Source: Schleiferilactobacillus harbinensis DSM 16991
GTDB lineage: Bacteria > Bacillota > Bacilli > Lactobacillales > Lactobacillaceae
NCBI RefSeq assembly: GCF_000425885.1
Contig: NZ_AUEH01000012.1
Coordinates: 1 to 64,000 of the forward strand
Direction: 5' to 3'
Length of the DNA stretch: 64,000 nucleotides
A model generated the notes under the pieces. That model worked only from the letters and a program-made list of their open reading frames with translations. It made no database searches and was not told the origin of the DNA. The translations under genes were made by a program, and so were the position numbers. Positions within the stretch are counted from its first letter, which is position 1. Each line of letters opens with the position of its first letter. Below, one piece after another: positions 32,616-41,504 of this stretch.

Positions 32616-34745
32616 CTACTGCTGCACACCCAATGCCTTCATCACCGCATCCTCAATCGTGTTGTAGAACTTCAGCGAGAAAGCCGCAATCAAATCTCCC
32701 GGCACCGTACCCAACTCACTCGTGGCACTCGATGGAATCAAGACCGCCTTCGCCCCGCTATCCAGAGCCACCTGCAGCCGATCCGCCAAGCTGTCCATTT
32801 TCTTAATGGTGCCTCCGATGGAAAAGTCTCCCAAGATGGCTAACCCACCGATGACCGGCTTTCCAACCGAAATAGAAACCAGTGCGACATAGGTCGCCAA
32901 CGACAACTCCGCCGCCATGGCGCCATTATTCAGGTTGGTTGCGTTCACGATATAGTCATGCTGCGCTGGCGCAATATTCTGACTGACCTGAGAGAAATTA
33001 GCCTTGAGGTAATTGAACGCCGTATCCATTTCTTCCTTGGCCAACCTATTGGATTGGATCCCGGTCCAACTCGTCTTCCCGTTGCCGGCCGTCATCTGCG
33101 ACTCCAATTTTATCAAACTCAACCGTTCATCCGCATCATAAGCAACCGTGTAGACTTGGCCAGGTTTCCCTTCATTCTCAGGAATCAATCCCGTCGAACC
33201 CTGCTCTGGCACCGGAACGAAATGCTCGTCAAGCGTTTCCTTGTCGATGTAAGAAAAGTTAACATCGTAAAACTCCATGCCGCCAATTTTCTTCAGCTGC
33301 TCTTTCACCCGTCGACGCATCTCCAAGGCGAACGTCAGAATCTGGGCGATGTCATCCTTTGTGAACTTGCCATCTGGATACAGCAGCTTCACCATCCCAG
33401 ACACCGTCTTGCGTACCGCAATCGTGTCCCGCTGGTTCAGCTGATTGCCCAGGGTGAAGTACTTATCGAAGGCATCCCCGTAAGAAATCTTCCGCAGGGC
33501 CCGCATGACCTCCGCGAAATAGTCCGTGATCAGGCCATAGCCGTTCGTAAAGAAATTCGGCCGATACTTCGGAATCTCCCAGCCAGGCAAGTAGTTGTGA
33601 ATCCGGTCCAAAAAGGCCGTGTCGTTAGCCATGACAGCGGGAAACGGATCAAACAGATTGGACGTCCGCATGACCACGTCCACCGGCTGATTAATATTCC
33701 CAACAAAGACCATCCCGGCAGACGCCTGAATTTCGTCCCGGCCCCGGGCAAAGGAGCCGGACGCCATGTAGTCCTTCATGATCTGGACGCCGTCGTTATC
33801 CTTGAACTTAATGCCCGCCACTTCGTCAAAAGCCACGACATCCCACATGCCGACCAGGCCGACTTCATGCCGCGCCATATTGAAGAACAGGTTGGCTACC
33901 GTTGTCTGGCCCCCAGAAACCAAGATCGAATTGGGTGATAATTCTTTGTAGACGTGGGACTTCCCGGTACCCCGAGGCCCCAGTTCCACGAAGTTATAGT
34001 TGTTCTCGACAAACGGAATGAGCCGCGATACCATGAGCCACTTCACCCGGTCATCGAATTGCGTGGGCTCCATGCCAATCGTCCGCAGCAGCAAGTCAAT
34101 CCACTCGTCGGTCGTGAATTTCTCCCGGGCATCATAAACTTCCTGCATGTTCACAGACGGCACCTGAACCGGGGTCAGCTGATCAATGAGAAAATGGTCA
34201 TCGCTGGTATGGTCGTAGCGTACCCGCACGATGGACCAAATACCACCCACTAGCAACCGTTCATAGTCCTGGACGTAGCGCTCATCCACCGGCACACCGG
34301 TGATCCCCAAGTTGCCAAACGCCGCCTCGTACCGGTCCTTATCCGAGTTCAAAGTCACCGTGATCTTGTCGATGACCGTATACGCTCCCTCTTCCCGAAT
34401 CCGAGACTTCACCTTTTCCGCCTCGTCCGGCCGCACGTAGTTATTAGCCAGCGTCTTCTTGACGTTTTCCACGCCCCGTTCAATGATCACCGGATCCGAG
34501 CTGTTGGCATACTGCCCCAGCAGGAATTCCAGCACATAGGTGGGGACATTGGCCCCCTCCTTAATCTTCTGGGTCAGATCCTTGCGCACAAAGCGCCCGG
34601 GGAAAAAGGCCTCCAACTTGTCCAGCAAGTCTGTCTGCACATTTTCTGCCGCTTGCTCCTGAGCAATGGCTTCCGCTGGCACTGCCACATCCCCGTCACT
34701 CTTCGCTCGTAACTTTTCTTCCTCTTGCTTGTTATCAGATGTCAA
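32616..34745 (-). CDS. brxL: BREX protein BrxL (AAA+/Lon-like)
   Basis: A 709-residue BrxL. Residues 256-263 form Walker A (GPRGTGKS) and about 303-309 Walker B (VVAFDEVAG); GMVFVGNINQP follows as sensor. The C-terminal 170 residues are Lon-like. In Lon the nucleophile sits in GPSAG; here that place reads NNGAMAAELS, without Ser at the usual spot, while the Lys region (GGTIKKMDSLADRLQ) is kept, so protease activity is doubtful. BrxL forms a DNA-binding ring needed for phage exclusion in type 1 BREX. It overlaps the pglZ end by 11 bp. Confidence 0.93.
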   Translation of the reverse strand: MTSDNKQEEEKLRAKSDGDVAVPAEAIAQEQAAENVQTDLLDKLEAFFPGRFVRKDLTQKIKEGANVPTYVLEFLLGQYANSSDPVIIERGVENVKKTLANNYVRPDEAEKVKSRIREEGAYTVIDKITVTLNSDKDRYEAAFGNLGITGVPVDERYVQDYERLLVGGIWSIVRVRYDHTSDDHFLIDQLTPVQVPSVNMQEVYDAREKFTTDEWIDLLLRTIGMEPTQFDDRVKWLMVSRLIPFVENNYNFVELGPRGTGKSHVYKELSPNSILVSGGQTTVANLFFNMARHEVGLVGMWDVVAFDEVAGIKFKDNDGVQIMKDYMASGSFARGRDEIQASAGMVFVGNINQPVDVVMRTSNLFDPFPAVMANDTAFLDRIHNYLPGWEIPKYRPNFFTNGYGLITDYFAEVMRALRKISYGDAFDKYFTLGNQLNQRDTIAVRKTVSGMVKLLYPDGKFTKDDIAQILTFALEMRRRVKEQLKKIGGMEFYDVNFSYIDKETLDEHFVPVPEQGSTGLIPENEGKPGQVYTVAYDADERLSLIKLESQMTAGNGKTSWTGIQSNRLAKEEMDTAFNYLKANFSQVSQNIAPAQHDYIVNATNLNNGAMAAELSLATYVALVSISVGKPVIGGLAILGDFSIGGTIKKMDSLADRLQVALDSGAKAVLIPSSATSELGTVPGDLIAAFSLKFYNTIEDAVMKALGVQQ

Positions 34746-37269
34746 AGCCGAAATCCCCTTTAATCGTCAAGTCCATTTGATATTGAATCCGCTGAATCTC
34801 TTCCTTAGTTTCTGCATTCTGGATAATCAGATAGTACGCTCCGCTGTTGTCGAAGTCCCGATCCTGCAAGGTCAGGTAGAAGCTCTGGCGCCGGCTTGGG
34901 CTCTGAGGATCATCCTCCCGACTATCGGCTACATAGCGTTGTTCGTTAGAAATGGGCCGATCCTGGCTATCGACAAAGTAGAGTACATAGGTGGCGGCGG
35001 TGGTTTTGTCGGTTACCGGTTCTTCTTGAGAAATGGGCACCATCACGCTGCGGCTGGTGATGCGATGGGCGCCTTCTGTAACCTTGATCGACACCGGTGT
35101 GGCCTTGGATCGACCACTTTGTGTCCGCACGTGCAGCACCGGCACAATCATTTCTTCCGGTGAGGCGCCGCCATGCACGTAGTTTTGCCCAGCTCCAGCG
35201 GACTTGAAGATACTATCCGTGGCCGGATAGTAGACACGCCGCTGATCATCATTATCCAGCAGTGCCCCCAGACGCTGTGACCGCACCCCGGGCTGCTCGA
35301 TGGTCTCACTGCTAATTGCATAGCGCTGCCCCAGCACGTCCAGATCGTGGCCGCTGATGTCGATCTTGTCCGCCGAATCCAGACCAGACCGTTTGTACAG
35401 ATAGCCATGATCGGCGGTCACGATGATGTGCGCTACACTTAAATTACGCAAAAAACCGATTGTCCGCGCAATTGTGTTGATGGCTTCCTCGGTGGCGTTA
35501 AAGACCTGCTTCTCGGTCTTCGCGTCATCACCAGTGGCATCCACTTCGTTGTGGTACAAGTAAACCACCTTTTGCCCCGCCAAGAGTTGTTTTCTTTGCG
35601 GCGTATCCCAGTCTTTGAGAAAAGTCATCACATGGTCGGCGTTGCTCTGCGGATCCCGATTTTGCAGGATCTGACGGCGCTTCTCCAGCGTGTCTGCTTT
35701 GAGTCCATCCACTAAGACCGTCTTGTCCGGTTGGTACGTCAATGTTTGATGCGGCAGCAATGCTGGCATTCCAAAATACGTCACAGAGGGCAAGCCAGAG
35801 TATACCGTATCGAGTTCTGTACTGTAGACATCCTGATCATCCAGCTTGCGTTTCAGCTCCGCTGCAGCTTCAAACCGAAAGGCATCAGAAATAATCACGA
35901 CGATCCGTTCCTTAGGAGAACTGATAAATGTCCGATAAAAACTGCGCTGCCAGCTACGCGGTTCAACGTCTCGCGGATCAAACACTGTGGTCCAAGCTGT
36001 CACCGTCGGGGTGAGAAATTCATTGACGTAAGTGTTGTCCACTTTGTCAGCGATACCTTCCAGAAGATCCATAAGGTCGATGGCAATCCGGTCGTAGCGC
36101 TGAACGAAATGCCGGTACGCCGTATCCACCGCGTAATCAGTGGTGATGTACTGTTCTTTGGCGGCCGCTAAGTTTTTTACCTCACGCCGGCGGTACGTGA
36201 GAATTACCAATGCAGCGCGCAACAGGGCATATGCGTCGTGATACGTCTTGCCGAAGTACATCTTTTCTCGCTGGGTCAAAACATCCGCCAACGGTGTTGT
36301 CCCTGCCACGGCATGAAAATCATCCGCCTGCAATCGCTCGACGGCCCAAGCCAGAATTTGCCGATCAAAATTGGCAAACACATCCGTCTTGAGCAAGTCC
36401 ACGATATCCAGTTGCTGGAGCTGCCGGGAAACACCACTGAAGCTTTCAAGATGCTGCCACACTGTTTCGGCCAACTGACGATATGTATCCGCAAATGTCT
36501 GGTCATTTCTTGCTAAGGACAGAAAGGTGACGGCATTGTTGGCGCTGGTCAGCTTGTAATTATCGATACTTCGCGGCAGATCCTTCTCCATTTGGTAATA
36601 GGCAAAGTTCAAATACAGGGCCGTCGTGAAATCCAGCAGTGAATTGGTGGCGCCATTGAAGCCATAAGCGTTCCGCACGTTCTCCCAGAACTGGGTGAGC
36701 AGACCATATTTTTTAAACTCTGCTAGAACTGGATTGGTATCACCAATGCCGGCCTGCAGCACGGCCCGCAAGACCATCGTCATGGTGTGGTCACTGGCTC
36801 CGGCCAGCGCAGCCATGATCGCCATTTGCAAATCCTTGCCCGGCTGATAGAGTCTCTGAAATTTAGCCTGGCGGTCTTTGCTGGCAAAAAACCGTTTCTG
36901 CTCCTGGAAGGTCGCGGCATCCTCGTCCGGCACTCGCAACTCCTGCCGCAGCATGACCAGCGCATTAGCGGTGTATTCCCGCGAATAGTAAAGCATGTCC
37001 GTCATGAAATTCTCCGTCAAATCTGGCTTCGGCGCCGGCGAATAAACCAAGGCCGACTGCCCCTGCTGCTCCATCGCCACCAGCGTCAGCTTGGTCTTAA
37101 ACTGCTCGTTTTTCCCCATGATAACGACCGGTTCCCGCAACTGCTCTGTAATATCCGCAATGTTGTCCGCAAACTCGCCCTGTGCGTCATACCAAAAGAC
37201 AAAGTGATTATTGTCCGCAAACAGCTTCTCAATACCCGCCACGATCTTCTTGGTGTCTAGCTCCGCCAT
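34735..37269 (-). CDS. pglZ: BREX protein PglZ (alkaline phosphatase superfamily)
   Basis: An 844-residue PglZ. FWYDAQGEFADNI at the start is the BREX type 1 N-terminal region; IVVIISDAFRFEAAAEL holds the metal-site Asp of the alkaline-phosphatase fold, and AHIIVTADHGYLYKR the second metal site. PglZ is required for both methylation and exclusion. ATG 37269 is chosen over ATG 37278, which stands only 2-3 nt after GGAG. It lies just outside the invertible segment, so its promoter must be between 37270 and the repeat at 37370 or inside the silent cassette. Confidence 0.93.
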   Translation of the reverse strand: MAELDTKKIVAGIEKLFADNNHFVFWYDAQGEFADNIADITEQLREPVVIMGKNEQFKTKLTLVAMEQQGQSALVYSPAPKPDLTENFMTDMLYYSREYTANALVMLRQELRVPDEDAATFQEQKRFFASKDRQAKFQRLYQPGKDLQMAIMAALAGASDHTMTMVLRAVLQAGIGDTNPVLAEFKKYGLLTQFWENVRNAYGFNGATNSLLDFTTALYLNFAYYQMEKDLPRSIDNYKLTSANNAVTFLSLARNDQTFADTYRQLAETVWQHLESFSGVSRQLQQLDIVDLLKTDVFANFDRQILAWAVERLQADDFHAVAGTTPLADVLTQREKMYFGKTYHDAYALLRAALVILTYRRREVKNLAAAKEQYITTDYAVDTAYRHFVQRYDRIAIDLMDLLEGIADKVDNTYVNEFLTPTVTAWTTVFDPRDVEPRSWQRSFYRTFISSPKERIVVIISDAFRFEAAAELKRKLDDQDVYSTELDTVYSGLPSVTYFGMPALLPHQTLTYQPDKTVLVDGLKADTLEKRRQILQNRDPQSNADHVMTFLKDWDTPQRKQLLAGQKVVYLYHNEVDATGDDAKTEKQVFNATEEAINTIARTIGFLRNLSVAHIIVTADHGYLYKRSGLDSADKIDISGHDLDVLGQRYAISSETIEQPGVRSQRLGALLDNDDQRRVYYPATDSIFKSAGAGQNYVHGGASPEEMIVPVLHVRTQSGRSKATPVSIKVTEGAHRITSRSVMVPISQEEPVTDKTTAATYVLYFVDSQDRPISNEQRYVADSREDDPQSPSRRQSFYLTLQDRDFDNSGAYYLIIQNAETKEEIQRIQYQMDLTIKGDFGFDI

Positions 37270-37369
37270 GTTTTTCATTCTCCGTTCCAGTGTCCGCTTA
37301 TCCGTGTTCTCAACCTGTGTTAAGTATAACGAAGGGGCTCTGCCAATGCCATACTTCGCTAATCTTATC

Positions 37370-37499
37370 GTTCACTCCCAGCTATCAGAACGGGGTGATC
37401 AAGGAGCTTGTAACTGAGGTGCCGCGGGATGACTTTGACGTGGAGAAGGAGGGGCAGGTCGAGATTATTGGGTGGCTGTACCAATACTACAATGAGGAA
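37370..37499 (+). repeat. Inverted repeat IR1, left copy (in silent pglX)
   Basis: About 130 bp that match the reverse complement of 43551-43680. The stretch 37401-37489 is identical over 89 bp; single changes lie at 37400, 37490 and a few bases beyond. It encodes SYQNGVIKELVTEV and the residues up to YQYYNEEP. Bases left of 37370 do not match, so this is the edge of the invertible segment. Confidence 0.92.
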
Positions 37500-38756
37500 C
37501 CTAAGGATGTTGCCTTCAAGAAAAGCAAGTACGCTGCGTCAGACATTCCAGCCGTCACTCAGTTGTTCACACCAGATTGGATCGTCAAGTACTTGGTTGA
37601 AAATTCGCTCGGCCGCTATTGGATCGATGTGCTCCATATACGCGGTGATCAACGGTCTGAACAGGATATTGCCCAGAGTTTTGGTTGGCGATATTTCATG
37701 CCCGCTGCTCAGCAAACTGAGAATGTTCAGCAGCAACTGTTGGCGACCAACAGTCATCTGTCAGACAAGAAGCTTCAACAGATCACCTTCTTAGATCCTG
37801 CCATGGGTTCTGGCCACATCCTGATCTATGCATTCGATGTCTTCATGCAGTTATATCAAAGCGAAGGCTATTCAGCACGAGAGGCTGCCAATAGCATTGT
37901 TACCAACAACCTGTTTGGTCTAGACATTGATCGGCGTGCCTACCAGCTCGCCTACTTTGCAGTGATGATGAAGCTCCGGCAATACGACCGGCGCGCACTG
38001 AATCAATCCATTGATCCGCAACTGTCGGATATTCCGCAAACTAATATTCTCAATGATGATCTCAACGAGTTAACCAGAGCCTATGCTAATCAGTTGCCAC
38101 AGCAACAAGCCAAGTCCTTTCAGGGCACAGTGAAGGAGTTCAACCGGGGCGATGTTCTCGGCTCCTTGATCAAGCCTAGCCTCGATCAAGGAATACTATC
38201 TGAACTCCAAACGAGTGCAGCCACAGAGCCAGAATCAGCACAGCTTTCCTTTGCGACGACAAATTTCAATTCTGAAGAAATGTCCCGCATCACCCACGTG
38301 CTCACCATCTTGGCTACCCAGTACACAATCGTAGTAACAAATCCACCCTATATGGGGTCTGGCAAAATGACACCGAGCCTTTCAAAGTTTGTCAAAAGGG
38401 AATACCCGGACAGTAAAGCAGACTTATTTGCTGTCTTTATGGAATTGGCACAGAAGTTGAATGTCCAGAATGGATATCACGCACTCATTACCCAACATCA
38501 GTGGATGTTTCTGTCTAGCTTCGAAAAGTTGCGAGTCAAGCTCCGTAAGAATGTACTCGTCAATATGGCCCACTTGGGTACCCGTGCATTTGAAGAAATT
38601 GGCGGCGAAGTGGTCCAATCAACTGCATTCGTGATGAGAAATTCGTCTATACCGAGTTATGTCGGCACATACGAGAGATTGGTGAATGCTCCTTCTCAGA
38701 CCGCTAAAGAGAACGCGTATTTGGAAATGGTGAAAGATTCCTCCTGCAAGGGTCTC

Positions 38757-38788
38757 TATCGAACTAACCAAGCGAATTTTGAAAAGAT
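38757..38788 (+). repeat. Inverted repeat IR2, copy in silent pglX
   Basis: A 32-bp stretch starting TATCGAACTAACCAAGCG, identical to the reverse complement of 42340-42371. It encodes YRTNQANFEKI in both copies and stands at the border between the methylase core and the specificity part. Both copies are in the same phase. Confidence 0.9.
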
Positions 38789-40371
38789 ATCAGGAAATCC
38801 AATATCATATTGGATTCCGAAAACTGCCGTGGAGATCCTGAATAACACAAAATCAATAGCCAGTGCTTGGCAGTCGGGAGGTAGGCTAAAGACCCATAAC
38901 AATTTAAAATTTCTGCGTTATTGGTGGGAAATACTTTTAGGTGACGGCCGTTGGAAGCCCATTGAGGATGGAGGAAGTTTTAGAAGATGGGCGGGCAACG
39001 ATTATATAGTGGTTGATTACTCTCCTGCGGCGATTAGCGCGTATCGGGAAAAGGGAGGGTTACCCAATCAGAAACTTATTGACAAACAGGGCATCACTTG
39101 GAATCTAATCACCTCCGCAGACAACGCATTCAGAATTAAACGAGAAGGGAACGCCTACAGTTCGGCTGCCCCAACCATAATTCCCATAGATGATGTAGAT
39201 ATAAGTGACAATACAACAGTGCTTTCTCTTTTGGGGCAACTGAATTCCAAGTCAACTGCTTATATTCTTGAGGGCTTAAACCCGACGCTAAATACAACGA
39301 TACATGATGTAACAAGACTTCCGCTATTCAAAAGCAGCAACCAAATTGCACTCATAGTGACAGAAAATTTATCAATTTCCAGTGCTGACTGGTCTGAATC
39401 CGAAACAGCTGGATCATTTCTAACCTTCAGCCTTGTCACTAATATTGCTGAGCATAATCGAAATTGGACCGTGAAAGCAGCTTTCAACCAGTGGAAACAA
39501 GAAGCCCAAGACCGGTTCAATCAACTGAAGAAGAACGAAGAAGAACTGAACAAGATCTTTATTGATCTGTACGGCTTGCAAGACGAATTGTCCCCAGAAG
39601 AGTCTGACAAAGAAGTTTCCGTGCGTAAAGCAGATCTGGGACGGGACATCCGCGCCTTCATGTCCTACTTTATTGGAGTCACATTTGGCCGGTACTCGCT
39701 AGATACGCCAGGATTGGCATTTGCTGGTGGCGATTGGGATGCTTCGAAGTACACGAGCTATCAACCCAATACAGATGATGTGATTGTACTGACTGACTCG
39801 GATTATTTTGGCGATGATCGGGATATCATGCACCGCTTCCGGGAGTTTTTGACGGTTACTTTTGGTGAAGAACATTTGGAAGAGAATCTCACGTTCATTG
39901 CCAAGGCACTGGGTAAAGTGGGCGACACAGCGGAAGATCAAATTCGGAGTTATCTGTTCAACGACTTCTACAAGAACCATCTGACTATCTATCAGAAACG
40001 ACCAATCTATTGGCAACTGGACTCCGGTCGGCAAGGTGGCTTCAAAGCACTGATGTACCTGCATCGGTACGATGGCGACACGATGGCGATGATTCGCACA
40101 TCGTATTTACACACCCTACAGGCCGCTTATGAAAAGCGGGTGACCACGTTGGACACCTTCATCGCCTCAGAGACCAACACGCGTCAGAAGAACCAGTTGA
40201 TTAAACAGCGGGACCACACCCGCAAACAGTTGGAAGAATTGGTGAAGTATGACGCTCAACTCCAACACGTCGCCAACATGCATATTGCGATTGATCTAGA
40301 TGACGGCGTCGTGGTGAACCACCAGAAAGTACAAGCAGACGTCAAGTTATTGACGCCCATTAAATAGATAT

Positions 40372-40405
40372 TTCCCCTCTAGAATCAATCTGGAGGGGAT
40401 TTTTG
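40372..40405 (+). terminator. Terminator after the silent pglX cassette
   Basis: TCCCCTC/GGAGGGGA around about 12 nt, followed by TTTTTG. It lies inside the invertible segment and would end the brx operon transcript after inversion. Confidence 0.7.
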
Positions 40406-40423
40406 TGCCAACAGATGTGCCAA
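40405..40423 (+). repeat. Paired GTGCCAA motifs at the recombinase 3' end
   Basis: GTGCCAA at 40405-40411 and 40417-40423, 12 bp apart, touch the stop codon of the recombinase gene. The same motif pair in opposite orientation stands before the gene (41529-41546). They resemble arm-type binding sites of phage integrases. Confidence 0.5.
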
Positions 40424-41503
40424 CTATGCATTCTCGAGAATTGCCAGGATTTTATCGGTATCTTTTGCCTCCAATTCCTTGATAATGTGCAAGTATGTAG
40501 ACTGAGTGGTCGTGATGCTGCTGTGGCCGAGACGTTTGGAGACGGAAAGGACACTCACGCCTTGGTAAAGGAGGACGGAGGCGTGGGTGTGGCGAAGCCC
40601 GTGGAACGTCACTCGGGGTAGTCCCAGTGCATGCAACTTGTTTGTCAGGACTTGGTTGATTTCGGCACTGACCATGGCGTGGCCGTCAATCAAGAATAGC
40701 GGTGTATTTGGTGGTGTGGGGTGGTTCTCTACGAAGATGTGCAGGCGATGCAAAGAGATCGAGTCGAGCGGCAACTTACGCATTGACGCTTTGTTCTTCG
40801 TTTTCTTGAAGCCGGCGTGGTACTTGTAGTCCCACGTCTTATTCACGTCAACAGTACCATCCTGCCAGTCAATGTCATTGGTGGTTATGCCCAGGATTTC
40901 TGCATACCGCATGCCTGTGACGGCGGCCAAGTAGATCATCATTTCTGGAATCTGTTCTGTATCCAGATGATGGATCAGCTTCTGCCATTCGCCATAATCG
41001 AGTGCTTTTTTCGAGCGGTGAACTGCCACCCCGGTGACCACGGCCTTGCGGGTTGGATCGTTGGCAATGATGTGTTCATCCAACGCATCAAGTAGCGCTG
41101 CTCTGATTTGCTTATGGAATGCCGACACGGTGCGGGGCGCGTGATCGCGAGCAAAGATGTTCAGCCGTTCTTGGTAAACTGTTCGGGTAATATCCTTCAG
41201 CGGCATTTTGCCGAAGATCTTGCGGATGTGGTTCAGCGTGTTTTCGTACTTGACGAAAGTGACGTTGGTCACAGAGTTCCGCTTATAGAGATTTATCCAG
41301 CGTTCGAAATAGACGCTCAGTGGAATTTCGCCCGCCTTGAACTGGCGTACATCAGCATAGAGCGACTTCACCTGACTAGCTGCCAACTCCGCATCAGACT
41401 TGAGGCGAAAGCCAGACTTTCGTAATTTCTTGTACGCACCATCCAAGTCCTTGTACGAAATCTCGTACTGCCACACCTTGCCTCTTTTTCGGTAACTGAC
41501 CAT
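40424..41503 (-). CDS. Tyrosine recombinase, likely pglX invertase
   Basis: A 359-residue phage-integrase-type recombinase: an N-terminal AP2-like arm-binding domain (KRGKVWQYEISYKDLDGAYKKL), a SAM-like core-binding domain (about 65-150) and the catalytic domain with R (TGMRYAEI), K (KTKNKAS), H-x-x-R (FHGLRH), H (RLGHSS) and the nucleophile Y (STYLHII). The ATG at 41503 lies 1 bp after the pglX stop and its AGGAGG is inside the pglX end, so it is read from the brx operon. No other phage gene is near. By position between inverted pglX copies it most likely flips them, as known for lactobacillus BREX loci. Confidence 0.9.
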   Translation of the reverse strand: MVSYRKRGKVWQYEISYKDLDGAYKKLRKSGFRLKSDAELAASQVKSLYADVRQFKAGEIPLSVYFERWINLYKRNSVTNVTFVKYENTLNHIRKIFGKMPLKDITRTVYQERLNIFARDHAPRTVSAFHKQIRAALLDALDEHIIANDPTRKAVVTGVAVHRSKKALDYGEWQKLIHHLDTEQIPEMMIYLAAVTGMRYAEILGITTNDIDWQDGTVDVNKTWDYKYHAGFKKTKNKASMRKLPLDSISLHRLHIFVENHPTPPNTPLFLIDGHAMVSAEINQVLTNKLHALGLPRVTFHGLRHTHASVLLYQGVSVLSVSKRLGHSSITTTQSTYLHIIKELEAKDTDKILAILENA

Positions 41504-41504
41504 G

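Larger units (their letters stand above)
37370..40367 (+). pseudogene. pglX: Silent pglX cassette (5'-truncated, opposite orientation)
   Basis: An open frame of about 999 codons without start signals. It begins in IR1 and holds motif I (LDPAMGSGHIL), the NPPYMG catalytic motif near 38340, the specificity region, and a long C-terminal region (from about 39490, LYGLQDELSPEESDKEVSVRKADLG onward) that the expressed copy lacks. The first 197 residues of PglX are missing, and the upstream frame to 37182 is only pglZ antisense. The reading frame is phased so that inversion at IR1 joins it to the 5' part of the operon gene, giving 1195 residues, the usual PglX size. Confidence 0.9.

Noticed and set aside
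32958-33938. Plus-strand frame of 326 codons inside brxL
   Set aside because: It mirrors brxL codons, has no ribosome site and no family likeness.
37182-37369. 5' extension of the silent pglX frame giving a 1061-residue protein
   Set aside because: These codons are the antisense of pglZ and its leader. No ribosome site precedes the start, and homology to PglX begins only at the IR1 border.
40424-41503. Prophage or integrative element with the integrase at its end
   Set aside because: No phage structural, replication or excision genes and no tRNA attachment site are near. The position between inverted pglX copies fits an invertase better.
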